From contig NZ_JAQGJM010000024.1 in the NCBI RefSeq assembly GCF_028290625.1, positions 1-64,000 on the forward strand: 64,000 bases of DNA. Reading direction: 5' to 3'. Source of the stretch: Devosia sp. (GTDB lineage Bacteria > Pseudomonadota > Alphaproteobacteria > Rhizobiales > Devosiaceae). The translations under genes were made by a program, and so were the position numbers. The notes beneath the pieces were generated by a model. That model had not been told where the DNA came from. It saw nothing but the letters and a program-made list of their open reading frames with translations, and searched no databases. Each line of letters begins with the position of its first letter. The stretch's first letter is position 1. Shown here one piece after another: positions 7,147 through 17,678 of this stretch.

Positions 7147-8808
7147 GTGCTGAAAAACAAGATCATTCTGGCGGCTTCCGCCGTGGTTATGGCGATGGCG
7201 GCGGCGCCGGCCAGCGCCCAGAGCGTGCTGACGGTCAGTTCCGAACAGACCACGACCTGGGTGCGCAATTTCAATCCGTTCAACCAGACCTCTGCCCGCG
7301 CGACGACCAAGGATTTCATCTACGAGCCGCTTGCGATCTTCAATCGCCTGGCGGGTAACAAGTGGGAATACCGCCTGGCGGAAAACTTCGAGCTGGCGGA
7401 CGACCTCAAGTCGATCAGCTTCACCCTGCGCGACGGGCTCAAGTGGTCCGACGGAGAACCCCTCACCGTCGACGACGTGGTGTTCACCTACGACTACCTC
7501 AAGAAGTTCCCGGCGCTGGATTTCAACTCGGTTGCGCCACTGATGGCGTCAGTGGAAAAGGTCGATGAGCACACTGTCCGCTTCAACCTGGTGCAGCCCA
7601 ATTCGCTGATCGCCACCACCATCGTGGGCATGCCCATCGTGCCGCAGCACATCTGGAAGGATGTTGCCGATCCGGTGACTTTCTCCAACGAGACGCCGGT
7701 CGGCTCGGGTCCGCTGACGGAAATCAGCCGTTTCACCCCGCAGGTTTACGAGCAATGCCGCAATCCCAATTACTGGGACGCCGATAGCCTCAAGGTCGAC
7801 TGCATCCGCCTGCCCCAGCTCGCCGACAATCCGCAGGTGCTCGCGGCGCTGGCGGACGGCACGCTCGACTGGGCGACCAGCTTTATTCCCGACATCGACA
7901 ACACTTTCGTGGCCAAGGACCCCGAGCACAATAAATACTGGTTCCTGCCATCGAGCCTCGTCGCGTTTACGCTCAACCTTGAATCGCCAGACGAGAACAA
8001 CAAGAAGGCGTTCAATGACGTGAACTTCCGCCGCGCGGTCAGCATGCTGATCGACCGGCAGACCATCATCGACATTGCCGGTTATGGCTATCCGGTGATC
8101 AACGAAGATCCGGCCATGCTGGGCGAGTTCTACAAGGCGTTCGGCAATCCGGAAGTCGCCACCCAGTTTGGCCAATATGGCAAGTTCGACCTCGATGCCG
8201 GCGTGGCGTTGCTGGACAAGTCCGGCTATGTCGACAAGGACGGGGACGGCTTCCGCGACAATCCTGATGGCACGCCGATCGCCGTCGATATCGAAATCCC
8301 CAATGGCTGGACCGACTGGATCGACGCCACCCAGATCGCCATCGAAAGCCTGAAACAGGCCGGTCTCAACGTGCAGATGAGCACCCCCGAGGAGTCGGTA
8401 TGGGCATCTGACTTGATCGACGCGAAATACTCGATGTCGCTCAACGCCATCGCATCGGCCGCCAATCCGTATTTCCCCTATATCCGCTCGTTCAATCCGG
8501 CCGATTTCGGCAAGAGCCGCTTTTCGGCCCAGCGCTGGACCGATCCCGAAGTGATCGAAATGCTCAATAAATACACCCAGGTGAAGGACCCGGCCGAGCA
8601 GAAGTCGATCATGGACGCCATCCAGCTCAAGGTGGCGGCGGCCATGCCGGTGATCCCGGTCTACAACAGCCCATCCTTCTACCAGTACAGCACCAAGCGC
8701 TTCACCGGCTGGGCCAGCGCCGACAATCCGATCAGCTCGCCGGTGGTCTCCAATGCCAATCCGGGCCGCCTGATCCAGTTGCTGGCGCTGCGACCGGTTG
8801 CTCAATAA
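7147..8808 (+). CDS. ABC transporter substrate-binding protein, family 5 (Dpp/Opp type)
   Basis: Periplasmic receptor of a peptide- or oligosaccharide-type importer. I chose the GTG start near 7147 (AGGGAGA upstream), giving about 553 residues with a clean signal peptide cleaved after ASA-Q. The mature part shows family-5 features: an early YEPLAIFN-type segment, then FTLRDGLKWSDGEPLTVDDVVFTYDYL split over two lobes, and GSGPLTE in the hinge. It follows nagZ by 31 bases and is followed by a strong stem-loop and then the permeases. The ligand is unknown; the NagZ neighbour suggests glycopeptides or amino-sugar oligomers. Confidence 0.9.
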   Translation: MLKNKIILAASAVVMAMAAAPASAQSVLTVSSEQTTTWVRNFNPFNQTSARATTKDFIYEPLAIFNRLAGNKWEYRLAENFELADDLKSISFTLRDGLKWSDGEPLTVDDVVFTYDYLKKFPALDFNSVAPLMASVEKVDEHTVRFNLVQPNSLIATTIVGMPIVPQHIWKDVADPVTFSNETPVGSGPLTEISRFTPQVYEQCRNPNYWDADSLKVDCIRLPQLADNPQVLAALADGTLDWATSFIPDIDNTFVAKDPEHNKYWFLPSSLVAFTLNLESPDENNKKAFNDVNFRRAVSMLIDRQTIIDIAGYGYPVINEDPAMLGEFYKAFGNPEVATQFGQYGKFDLDAGVALLDKSGYVDKDGDGFRDNPDGTPIAVDIEIPNGWTDWIDATQIAIESLKQAGLNVQMSTPEESVWASDLIDAKYSMSLNAIASAANPYFPYIRSFNPADFGKSRFSAQRWTDPEVIEMLNKYTQVKDPAEQKSIMDAIQLKVAAAMPVIPVYNSPSFYQYSTKRFTGWASADNPISSPVVSNANPGRLIQLLALRPVAQ

Positions 8809-8824
8809 TCATCGCTGAGCTCAG

Positions 8825-8852
8825 GTGAGGACGCGCTGCGGCGCGCCCTCAC
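8825..8852 (+). promoter_or_regulatory. Intercistronic stem-loop after the binding-protein gene
   Basis: GTGAGGACGCGC (8825-8836) pairs with GCGCGCCCTCAC (8841-8852) with one A-C mismatch and a TGCG loop. There is no T tract, so it probably protects the binding-protein message or partly attenuates transcription rather than ending it fully. Confidence 0.65.
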
Positions 8853-8887
8853 AACCGGACACCGACCTTCGGAGGAATTCGCATCCA

Positions 8888-9865
8888 ATGGCCTTTCTGC
8901 TCCGGCGCGTGGTGTTTTATCTGGCGGCGTTCATTGCTGCCGCCACGATCAATTTCTTTCTGCCCCGCCTGATGCCGGGCGACCCCGTCCAGATCATGTT
9001 CGCGGGTGCCGGCTCCAACCTGTCGATGGAAAACCTCAACGCCCTCAAGCTAACCTTTGGCTTCATCGATGCCCCGATCGGCCAGCAATATCTGGCTTAC
9101 CTGCAGAGCGTGTTCACAGGCGACCTGGGCCGTTCGGTCAAATATTTCCCCCTGCCGGTCACCGAGCTGCTGGCGCGCGCGCTGGTCTGGACTGTGGGCC
9201 TGGTGGGCAGCGCCACCATTGTCAGCTTCATCCTGGGCACGCTGCTCGGGGTCATGGCGGCCTGGCGCCGCGGAACGCTGTTCGACTCCGTGGTTTCGCT
9301 GCTGTCGATCTTCTCCAGCTCGGTTCCCGCGGTGGTCATTTCGCTGACCATGCTGTTCGTCTTCGGCTATAGCCTGGGCTGGTTCCCCAATGGCTATGCG
9401 GCCGATCCGATGCTCGATCCGGCCTTTGGCTGGAGCTATATCTCCAGCGTGATCCACCACGGCGCGCTGCCCATGTTCACGATGGTCATTGTGCTCACCG
9501 GCGGGTTCGCGGTGACCATGCGCAACAACATGATCAACCTGCTGGGCGACGACTACATCGTCATGGGCCGCGCCAAGGGGCTCAGCGAAAACCATGTGAT
9601 GCTGTGGTACGCTGCCCGCAACGCCCTGCTGCCCACCGTGTCTGCCCTGGCCATATCTATCGGCACCATATTGGGCGGCTCGCTGGTGACCGAGGTGGTG
9701 TTCAACTATCCGGGCCTGGGCAATATGCTCTACCAGGCCATCCTGGCCCGCGACTATCCGGTGATCCAGGGACAGTTGCTGATCATGACCGCGGCCATGC
9801 TGGTCTCCAACTTCGTCGTCGATCTGAGCTATGTACTGCTCGATCCGCGCCTCAAGAAGGCCTGA
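8888..9865 (+). CDS. ABC transporter permease, DppB type
   Basis: Inner-membrane subunit of the importer. I start it at the ATG at 8888 because GGAGGAA precedes it, giving 325 residues. MAFLLRRVVFYLAAFIAAATINFFLPRLMPGDP is the typical first helix and PGDP motif of the DppB/OppB family. The cytoplasmic coupling loop GRAKGLSENHVMLWYAARNALLP (about residues 220-242) contacts the ATPases. Three bases separate it from the DppC-type partner. Confidence 0.92.
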   Translation: MAFLLRRVVFYLAAFIAAATINFFLPRLMPGDPVQIMFAGAGSNLSMENLNALKLTFGFIDAPIGQQYLAYLQSVFTGDLGRSVKYFPLPVTELLARALVWTVGLVGSATIVSFILGTLLGVMAAWRRGTLFDSVVSLLSIFSSSVPAVVISLTMLFVFGYSLGWFPNGYAADPMLDPAFGWSYISSVIHHGALPMFTMVIVLTGGFAVTMRNNMINLLGDDYIVMGRAKGLSENHVMLWYAARNALLPTVSALAISIGTILGGSLVTEVVFNYPGLGNMLYQAILARDYPVIQGQLLIMTAAMLVSNFVVDLSYVLLDPRLKKA

Positions 9866-9868
9866 CCG

Positions 9869-10752
9869 ATGCAGCTCTTTTCCCAGCTCCTGCAGAACAA
9901 GAAGGCCACGGTGGGCGTGACCATCCTGGCCATCATCATTCTCGTCGCCATCTTCGCGCCGTTCCTGAGTGAGTACAGCCCGACCCAGCGTGTCGGCCGC
10001 CCGCATCAGGCGCCGTCGCTGGAGCATTGGCTCGGAACGACGCGCTTGGGCCATGATGTGTTCACCCGCCTGATCTATGGCGCGCGGGTGTCGCTGGCTG
10101 TGGGCTTTGGGGCTGGCCTGATGATTACCCTGATCGGCACCGTTTTGGGCATCATTGCCGGCTACAAGGGTGGCGTGATCGACGAGATCATCAACTTCTT
10201 CACCAACCTCGTGCTCGTCATTCCCAACCTGCCGCTGCTGCTGGTGATCGCGGCCTTTGTGGGCCAGGCAAGTCCGCCGGTCATCGCGGTTATCCTGGGG
10301 CTGACATCCTGGGCCTGGGGCGTGCGCGTCACGCGTTCGGAAACGCTATCGATCCGCCAGCGCGACTACGTCAAATCCGCCGAAATGCTGGGCGAGCCGA
10401 GCTGGCGCATCATGGCCTTCGAGATTTTTCCGAACCTGATCTCCATCGTGGGCATCAACTTCATCGGCAGCGTCATCTTCGCGGTCATCACCGAGGCAAC
10501 GCTGGAATTCCTCGGGCTGGGCGATCCCAATACCGTGTCCTGGGGCATCATGCTGTACAATGCCCAGAACGCCTCGGCCCTGTCGGTCGGCGCGTGGTGG
10601 GACCTGCTGTCGCCGTGCTTCGCGCTGGCTTTGCTGGGCCTGAGTCTCGCTTTGATCAATTTCGCCATCGACGAAGTGGCCAATCCGCGCCTGCGCACGG
10701 GGGGCATGCTGGGCCGCTGGACGCGAATGGTCCGCGCCGGGGAGGGCAAGCT

Positions 10753-10756
<4 letters not shown>
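9869..10756 (+). CDS. ABC transporter permease, DppC type
   Basis: Second transmembrane subunit, 295 residues. It opens with the expected N-terminal helix, then the periplasmic HWLGTTRLGHDVFTRLIYGARVSLAVG segment characteristic of DppC/OppC. The coupling loop SIRQRDYVKSAEMLGEPSWRI lies near residues 160-180, and EFLGLGDP is near 215. Its stop overlaps the GTG of the first ATPase gene by 4 bases. Confidence 0.92.
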
Positions 10757-11561
<805 letters not shown>

Positions 11562-11565
<4 letters not shown>

Positions 11566-12464
11566 CTGCCCCTGCCCCCGTCCTGGCGCTCGACAATGTC
11601 TCCAAAGTCTTCGGCAGCAAGGACAAGCCCGTCTATGCCGCGCGCTCGGTATCGCTCGCGCTCTATCCGGGCCGTACCCTGGCGCTGGTGGGCGAGTCAG
11701 GCTCCGGCAAGACCACCGCCGCGCGGCTGATCATGCGCGAATATCGTCCAGACCAGGGGCAGCTCTTGTTCCGCGGTGCTCCCGTTGGCGACGGCAGCCT
11801 CAAGGCCTATCGCGCCGCGGTGCAGATGGTGTTTCAGGATCCATTTTCCGCGCTCAACCCAGCCCATACCGTACGCTATCACCTGGAACGACCGCTGCGG
11901 CTGCACCAGCCTGACCTTGGGGCCACCGCGCGGCAGGCGGCCGTCGCCGAGCTGCTGGAGCGGGTCAAGCTCGACCCTGCCCTGATCGCGGCGAAATATC
12001 CGCACGAACTGTCCGGCGGCCAGCGCCAGCGCATCAGCATCGCCCGGGCGCTGGCGGTCAATCCCGCCGTCATCGTGGCGGACGAGCCGACCTCCATGCT
12101 GGACGTCTCGGTTCGGCTGGGCATTCTCAACCTGCTCAACGACATGAAGTCGCAGCTCGGCCTCGCGCTGCTCTACATCACGCATGACATCGCCACGGCC
12201 CGCTACGTGGCCGAGGACATCATGGTCATGTATGCCGGGCAGATCGTGGAATGGGGCGACATGGACAGTGTGCTGGGCAATCCGCAGCACCCCTATACGC
12301 GGCTGCTGCTATCGGCCGTGCCTGATCCGGACCGGCGTTTCGGCGAAGGCCGACCCGACGACGAACTCAGCCGCATCGACGTGATCCGGCGTCAGACCGC
12401 CCTGCCCCAGCCCGAGGTGCGCACGATCGCCGCCAATCACTTCATTCGCCCAATGCCGGCGTAG
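11562..12464 (+). CDS. ABC transporter ATP-binding protein, DppF type
   Basis: Second nucleotide-binding subunit, 300 residues, which pairs with the DppD-type protein. Walker A is GESGSGKTTAA (about 44-54), the signature LSGGQRQRISIARAL (about 148-162), Walker B IVADEPTSMLDV (about 170-181) and the switch ITHD near 205. HPYTRLLLSAVPDPD near the C-terminus is typical of OppF/DppF. It ends the operon, and its TAG abuts the stop of the convergent reductase gene with no gap, so no terminator lies between them. Confidence 0.92.
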
Positions 12465-13028
12465 CTAACGTCGCAGCTCATATCGCATTGCCACGGCCCC
12501 AGACCCGAATTCCTGCTGGCCCACAAGCCTCAGGTCGACGGGCTTCGACAGGCCCGCGAACGGCGTCGGCCCATGGCCCGCAAGCCTGGGATGCACGATG
12601 AACTCGTACTCATCGATCAATCCCAGCTCGGCCAGCGCCAGCGGCAGCGTCACGCCTGCCACGTAGAGGCCATCGCCGGGCTCCTGCTTCAGCTGCCGGA
12701 CGGTTTCCTCCAGGCGATCACCCCGGATGAGCTCAGCGTTCCAGTCGACCCGCTCGAGCGTATCCGACACGACATACTTCTTGGCCGCGTTGATGGTTCG
12801 CGCGAAGGGCCGCATCCATTCGACAAGCCCGTCGGGCCAGATCTCCGTTTCCGCCGGTTTCCGGAAAGCACCCTGCATCATCTCGTACATGACCCGGCCG
12901 AAAATCAGCGCGTCGGCCTGTTCGATGATCCGGGCCGAGTAATGATGCATCTCTTCATCCGGCTCGACGGCATTGTGATCGACGCAGCCGTCGAGAGTGA
13001 CATTGATCGAAAATCGAAGCGGTCGCAT
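12465..13028 (-). CDS. Dihydrofolate reductase family protein (RibD C-terminal-like)
   Basis: A 187-residue NADPH-dependent reductase-fold protein. The start at 13028 is supported by AGGGAGGA just upstream; an earlier ATG at 13067 is not. RFSINVTLDGCVDH at the N-terminus is the typical first strand of the RibD C-terminal/YyaP-like group, and DALIFGRVMYEMMQ (about 50-63) is the conserved nucleotide-contact helix. A strand, KYVVSDTLERVDW, follows. The substrate of these stand-alone proteins is not known. Confidence 0.82.
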   Translation of the reverse strand: MRPLRFSINVTLDGCVDHNAVEPDEEMHHYSARIIEQADALIFGRVMYEMMQGAFRKPAETEIWPDGLVEWMRPFARTINAAKKYVVSDTLERVDWNAELIRGDRLEETVRQLKQEPGDGLYVAGVTLPLALAELGLIDEYEFIVHPRLAGHGPTPFAGLSKPVDLRLVGQQEFGSGAVAMRYELRR

Positions 13029-13063
13029 TTGGTCCTCCCTGTGGTTGGAGCGTGTGCCCCCGG

Positions 13064-13948
13064 TCAAAGCCTTCTGTATGCTGTCGGTTCACCGCCGCCC
13101 TTGGCGATCGTGCGGGCGATGGCTTCGGTCAGTGGTTCGATCACCACGGCCATATGGGTGGCGTTGGCGTGGACGATGTCGGTGTCGCTGACCATGATCG
13201 CCACGTGGCCGCGCCAGAAAACGAGGTCCCCGCGCCGCAGCACATCGACCGGCTCACCCATCGCCGCCTGCTGGTCGCTGTCGCGCGGGCAGTCTCGGCC
13301 GCTGGCGTAAAACGCTTGCTGCACCAGCCCGGAACAGTCGAGCCCCAGGCTCTCGCGGCCGCCCCACTGGTAGGGCGCGCCCACGAAGCGCTTGGCGACC
13401 GCCACATAGTCGGGCTCCGCCTGGGCGATGGGAACGAGGTGTTCCTGCACGAACCAGCCGGCCGCCGTCTTGACGAAGCGGCCCTCCTGCCCTTCGGCGG
13501 TAATTAGGGCGTTCATCGAATAGAGACCGGTGGGCGGGGCCTTGATGCTGGGCACGCTGAAAGCGTAGGTGCGTAGCGCCCGCACCGTATGGGTCGGCGC
13601 GGTTGTCTGCACAGTCAGCCCGGTTGTCTCGACATAGCCGACATAGCCGTCGCGTTTCGCCTGCCCGAAGGCCCAGCCATCCGCCTCGTCTAGCACCTCG
13701 AACAGTTCGCCAAACAGCAGTTGATCGAGCTGTTCGGCATCGGGCGACGGCGCGCGGCGCAGGGCGGCGGCGGGGACCGTCGCCTGGCGCATGGTCGTGT
13801 CGATATAGCGGGTGGCCGGGACGATGCCTTCCAGCGACCGGGCGGCGGTTCCGTCGCGCAAAAGGGTCAGGCGGGGATCAAGCAAAGCGGGCCATGAAGG
13901 AGGGATTGAACATGGCTGGACGCTAGCGCAACGGCGGCGTTCTGTCAT
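13064..13948 (-). CDS. NlpC/P60 (C40) cell-wall endopeptidase with SH3-like region
   Basis: Predicted gamma-D-glutamyl-diamino-acid endopeptidase acting on peptidoglycan stem peptides. With the ATG at 13948 the protein is 294 residues; a start at 13969 is also possible. Residues ~60-175 look like one or two SH3b-type domains (LRRAPSP..., YVGYVETTGL). The catalytic domain follows, with Cys in LGLDCSGLVQQAF (about C205), His in FWRGHVAIM (about H248) and a third polar position in DIVHANA (about H260). No signal peptide is visible, which fits the cytoplasmic or wall-recycling members of this group. The neighbourhood is rich in murein-salvage genes. Confidence 0.85.
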   Translation of the reverse strand: MTERRRCASVQPCSIPPSWPALLDPRLTLLRDGTAARSLEGIVPATRYIDTTMRQATVPAAALRRAPSPDAEQLDQLLFGELFEVLDEADGWAFGQAKRDGYVGYVETTGLTVQTTAPTHTVRALRTYAFSVPSIKAPPTGLYSMNALITAEGQEGRFVKTAAGWFVQEHLVPIAQAEPDYVAVAKRFVGAPYQWGGRESLGLDCSGLVQQAFYASGRDCPRDSDQQAAMGEPVDVLRRGDLVFWRGHVAIMVSDTDIVHANATHMAVVIEPLTEAIARTIAKGGGEPTAYRRL

Positions 13949-13975
13949 CCACCCGCGCTCCGCGAGCAAGCTGAT

Positions 13976-14004
13976 GGAAAAAGGGAGGCCGCGAACGGCC
14001 TCCC
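13976..14004 (-). terminator. Intrinsic terminator of the GH172/Dpp operon
   Basis: A perfect 9-bp stem, GGGAGGCCG (13983-13991) and CGGCCTCCC (13996-14004), with a 4-base loop. On the minus strand it is followed by TTTTT (13978-13982). It lies just past the stop of the binding-protein gene at 14013. Confidence 0.85.
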
Positions 14005-14012
14005 CTCAGGGT

Positions 14013-15941
14013 TTATTGCGCGGCGGCTGGCTTCAGCTTGGCGGCAATGAACTTGAAATTGCTCCACCACCACCACGGGCCTTCATAGTAATTTTCGGCC
14101 GAGGGATAGTTGGTCCAATAGGTCTCATTCACCGGCACGAACTTGGAGGTGCCGAACATCTCAATCACCGGCAGGCCCTGGACCAGTTCCTTGAGGATGT
14201 CGGTGCCCAGCGGCACGATCTGCGGATCGTCGGCCGGGATGGCGCGCAGCTTGTCGATCAGGGCGCTGAGTTCATCATCGACATAGCGGCCCTGATTGGA
14301 CGAGGCCGGCGTGCCGTTATCGCGCACATAGTCCTTGTGCCAGCCTTCCATCCGCACGAAGAGATCCGGCGTGATGGCGCAGGACGAGCCCCAATACGAG
14401 CCGACTTCATAGTCGCCGGTGTTTTCAGCCGTGAAAAAGGCGCCGGCCTGCATCTGCTGCACCTGCGTGGGCACGCCGAACTGGGTCCACTCATTGGCGA
14501 CGGCAAAAGCCAGGCGCTGGGATTCCACTTCGAAATCGGCAGGCGCGAGGATGTTGATGGTGAAGGGCGTCCCATCGGGTTTCAGCCACGGGCCGCCATC
14601 ATTGGTGAAGCCGGCCGCCTTCAGCAGCTTGGTGGCTTCCTCGGGGTCATGCTTCCACCAGCCGACGCCGAGCAGGTTGCGCAGCGCCTCGGGGTCCTCG
14701 GGAATGCCGGCAGCGCCTTCCGAACGCAGCCGTTCGCCAAGGCGCACGGCGTAGTCGGGATCAAACGGCTTGTAGCCGTCCTCGAGCGTGAACTCGGCCA
14801 GCCATTGGGCCATCGGCTTGTGATAGGTGTCCATCAGCACCGTGGTGGGCGGAATGGCAATCGGGGATGCGCGCAGCATGCCAGAGAACGTGGCGATGCT
14901 GGCCTGTTCTGCATTGATGGCGAGTGCGAGAGCCCAACGCGTCTTGGCATCGTCATAGGGCGCCTTGGAGGTGTTGAAATGCATGCCACGTTCGCACGGA
15001 TCATCGAGGTTGGCGTACGGGAAGTCGTTGAACCAGGCGTGGATTTTCGGGTTCTGGCTGCGCAGGATATCGAGGCTTTCCGGCGAGATGTCGGTCAGGA
15101 TATCGATGTCGTTGGCGGCCATGGCCAGCACGCGACGCTCTTCGGTGCCATAGCTGCGGAACAGCACATATTTGGCGGCGGGCTCGCCGACGATCTGGCC
15201 GACGTCGGAGTTCTGCCAGTCCTCGCGCTTTTCCCACAGGAACCAGGTGCCGTTGGGATCGCTGTCCTTGTACTTGTAGGCGCTGATGGTCACCGGCGGG
15301 AAATTGGTGAAGGTCGCCGCATCTTCTTTTTCCCAGACATGCTTGGGCACGACGTGGAATGGATTGCCATAGATGACCGAACCCAGCACGATGGCGAGGC
15401 GTGGCGTTGGCTTGGTGGTGGTGATCTCGACAGTGTTGTCGTCCACCTTGGTCACCGAGGCGATCTGGGCGGCATAGGCGGAACTATAGGACAGCGCCGG
15501 GGTATTGCGGATCATCTGGTCGGTGAACACCACGTCGTCGGCGCTGAAGGGCTGGCCGTCGCTCCAGGTGAGGCCCTGGCGCAGTGCCACCTTGAAGACG
15601 GTGAAATCGGCATTGGCCACCGGCATCTCGGCGGCAAGATCGGGAATCTGGCTGCCCTTGGCGGTGTCGATATCATAGAGCAGAGCGCCCGCCATCTGGT
15701 GGTAGCCCTGATTGATGGTCACCCCCTGCTGGTACATGTTCATATTGGTCGGATTGCCGACGCGGGCATTGAGCATATCGACGATGAGCGTTTCGGCGCG
15801 TGGCGTGCCGACATCGGTCATCTGCTGGGCGAAGCTGGGCATGGTGGCGGTGGTAAGCATGGTGCCGCCGAGCGTGATCGCCAGCGCCACCGCCATCAGC
15901 GTGCTTCTGCCGCGCCGTTTCGGGAATTGGGTCGTCGTCAT
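14013..15941 (-). CDS. ABC transporter substrate-binding protein, family 5
   Basis: Periplasmic receptor, 642 residues, longer than typical DppA. The start at 15941 follows AGGAGGA. A basic N-terminus (FPKRRGRS) is followed by a hydrophobic core and cleavage at SFA-Q. The mature protein has the family-5 signature region LRQGLTWSDGQPFSADDVVFTDQM. It is the last gene of the operon led by a GH172 glycosidase and ends in a strong terminator. The company of a glycosidase and LacI regulator suggests an oligosaccharide ligand rather than a peptide. Confidence 0.9.
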   Translation of the reverse strand: MTTTQFPKRRGRSTLMAVALAITLGGTMLTTATMPSFAQQMTDVGTPRAETLIVDMLNARVGNPTNMNMYQQGVTINQGYHQMAGALLYDIDTAKGSQIPDLAAEMPVANADFTVFKVALRQGLTWSDGQPFSADDVVFTDQMIRNTPALSYSSAYAAQIASVTKVDDNTVEITTTKPTPRLAIVLGSVIYGNPFHVVPKHVWEKEDAATFTNFPPVTISAYKYKDSDPNGTWFLWEKREDWQNSDVGQIVGEPAAKYVLFRSYGTEERRVLAMAANDIDILTDISPESLDILRSQNPKIHAWFNDFPYANLDDPCERGMHFNTSKAPYDDAKTRWALALAINAEQASIATFSGMLRASPIAIPPTTVLMDTYHKPMAQWLAEFTLEDGYKPFDPDYAVRLGERLRSEGAAGIPEDPEALRNLLGVGWWKHDPEEATKLLKAAGFTNDGGPWLKPDGTPFTINILAPADFEVESQRLAFAVANEWTQFGVPTQVQQMQAGAFFTAENTGDYEVGSYWGSSCAITPDLFVRMEGWHKDYVRDNGTPASSNQGRYVDDELSALIDKLRAIPADDPQIVPLGTDILKELVQGLPVIEMFGTSKFVPVNETYWTNYPSAENYYEGPWWWWSNFKFIAAKLKPAAAQ

Positions 15942-15957
15942 GGTTCCTCCTGTCGCA

Positions 15958-16857
15958 TTAAGCGTTGTGATTGATGGTCTGGTGCGTTGACGCACTCTTT
16001 TGCCTGGTATCGGCATAGCCAAACTTGCGGTCGATATCGGCAAGTTCGCCCCAGCGTTGGCCGACGGTGGGGATCGCCGCCATCAGCTCGCGCGTGTAGG
16101 CTTGGGTCGGATTGTCGAGGATTTCGGTGGGCGCGCCGCTCTCGACGACGCGGCCGGTGTTCATGATCGAGACTTGGTCGGACAGGTAATAGGCCGTCGA
16201 CAGGTCGTGGGTGATGTAGATGAACGACACCCCCTGCTCTTCCACGATCTGGCGGAACAGGTTGACGATCGACATGCGCAGCGAGGCGTCGACCATCGAC
16301 ACCGGCTCGTCGGCAACGATCAGCTTCGGCTTGGGGATCAGCGCCCGCGCCACGCTGATGCGCTGCAGCTCCCCGCCCGAAAACTGGCGGATGTATTTGC
16401 CGCGGATGCGCTCGTAACTCAGGCCCACCGATTTCAGCGCCAGGTCGGTCGCTTCAACGGCCTGCGCGTCATTGCGCGCGATTTTCAAGTTCAGCGCGGT
16501 GCGGCGGAGATAGAACTCCACGGGGAGATAGGCGCTGAAGGCCTCGAACGGATTCTGGAATATGGGCTGCACCAGTCGCCGGAATTCGGTGTTGTCGATG
16601 CGGTCGCTCGACTTGCCGCTCAGCGGCCGCCCCAGCAAGCGAATGCTGCCCTCGCTGGGCTCAACCAGGCGCAGGATCATGCGGGCAATAGTGGTCTTGC
16701 CCGACCCGGATTCGCCGACAATGGAAAACACCTGCGGTTCGGCCGGCAGGGTGAACGAGACATTGTCCACGGCCTTGAATGAGCTGCCGCCGAACAGACC
16801 GCCCTTGCGATAGGCACGCGTCAGGTTCTGCACTTCGAGAATGGGAGCGCCGGTCAT
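15958..16857 (-). CDS. ABC transporter ATP-binding protein, OppF/DppF type
   Basis: A 299-residue ATPase. Walker [14 protein letters not shown], signature FSGGELQRISVARAL and a slightly unusual Walker B, IVADEPVSMVDASLR (V-S-M-V in place of T-T-A-L), are all present, and the switch ITHDLS follows. These variants are still compatible with activity. It overlaps the partner ATPase by 4 bases and lies 16 bases from the binding-protein gene. Confidence 0.9.
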   Translation of the reverse strand: MTGAPILEVQNLTRAYRKGGLFGGSSFKAVDNVSFTLPAEPQVFSIVGESGSGKTTIARMILRLVEPSEGSIRLLGRPLSGKSSDRIDNTEFRRLVQPIFQNPFEAFSAYLPVEFYLRRTALNLKIARNDAQAVEATDLALKSVGLSYERIRGKYIRQFSGGELQRISVARALIPKPKLIVADEPVSMVDASLRMSIVNLFRQIVEEQGVSFIYITHDLSTAYYLSDQVSIMNTGRVVESGAPTEILDNPTQAYTRELMAAIPTVGQRWGELADIDRKFGYADTRQKSASTHQTINHNA

Positions 16858-17678
16858 GCGGACGCTCCCACCACTTCGACCGCCCGCTTGCCGTGGAGGC
16901 GCGGCAGCGAGGCAATCAGGTTCTTGGTGTAATCATGCTGGGGGTTGGCGAAGACCTCAGCGGTGGGCCCCTGCTCGACGATCCGGCCCTGGTACATGAT
17001 CACCAGCCGGTCGGTGATCTGGTAGTGCACGCCCAGATCATGAGAGACGAGCACCAGCGAATTGCGCTGGCGGCGCTGGATTTCGACCATCATCAGGAGG
17101 ATCTTCTTCTGAACCACGACGTCCAGGGCCGTGGTGGGCTCGTCGGCCAGGATGAGCCGTGGATTGACGAAGGCGGCGATGGCCACCAGCACGCGCTGGC
17201 GCATGCCGCCCGACAGCTGGTGCGGATAGGCATCGAGCACGGTTTCCTCGAGGCCGAAGCCGGCGAGAAAATCGGCGATGCGCTGGCGCAGCGCCCGGCT
17301 GCTGCCCTGCTTCTCGCGCGCCGGCAGGCCATCGACGACCTGGGCCTCGATTTTCATCAGCGGGTTGAGCACGCTCATCGAGCCTTGCGGGATATAGCTG
17401 AGCTGATCCCACCACAGTGGCGCGAACTGGCTGGATTGCGCCTCGATGACCTTGCCGGTCCTGGCATCCTCGAAGCGTCCGGTGACGGTGCCGCTCTGGA
17501 TGCGCAGGCCGGTGGAGAAATCGCCATAGACGGCCCGCATCAGCGTGGACTTGCCGGAACCCGACTCCCCGGCAATGCCGAGGATTTCGTTGTCGTTGAT
17601 GGTCAGGCTGACCTGATCGACGGCCTTGATGAAGCCCGCCGTTCCGTAACCGACGGTGACGTTGTCGACCGTGATCAT
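16854..17678 (-). CDS. ABC transporter ATP-binding protein, OppD/DppD type
   Basis: A 274-residue ATPase starting at the ATG at 17678, which overlaps the permease stop (ATGA). Walker [12 protein letters not shown] is near residues 37-47, signature [14 protein letters not shown] near 160, Walker [13 protein letters not shown] near 183 and the switch VSHDLG near 222. The end [18 protein letters not shown] is the usual Opp-type C-terminus. Confidence 0.9.
   Translation of the reverse strand: MITVDNVTVGYGTAGFIKAVDQVSLTINDNEILGIAGESGSGKSTLMRAVYGDFSTGLRIQSGTVTGRFEDARTGKVIEAQSSQFAPLWWDQLSYIPQGSMSVLNPLMKIEAQVVDGLPAREKQGSSRALRQRIADFLAGFGLEETVLDAYPHQLSGGMRQRVLVAIAAFVNPRLILADEPTTALDVVVQKKILLMMVEIQRRQRNSLVLVSHDLGVHYQITDRLVIMYQGRIVEQGPTAEVFANPQHDYTKNLIASLPRLHGKRAVEVVGASA

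Noticed and set aside
7549-8805. A 418-codon open frame on the minus strand
   Set aside because: It is antisense to the Dpp-type receptor gene and has no start signal or domain.
13812-15974. A 720-codon open frame on the plus strand
   Set aside because: It is antisense to the family-5 receptor gene at 14013-15941; no domain is visible and composition is shadow-like.
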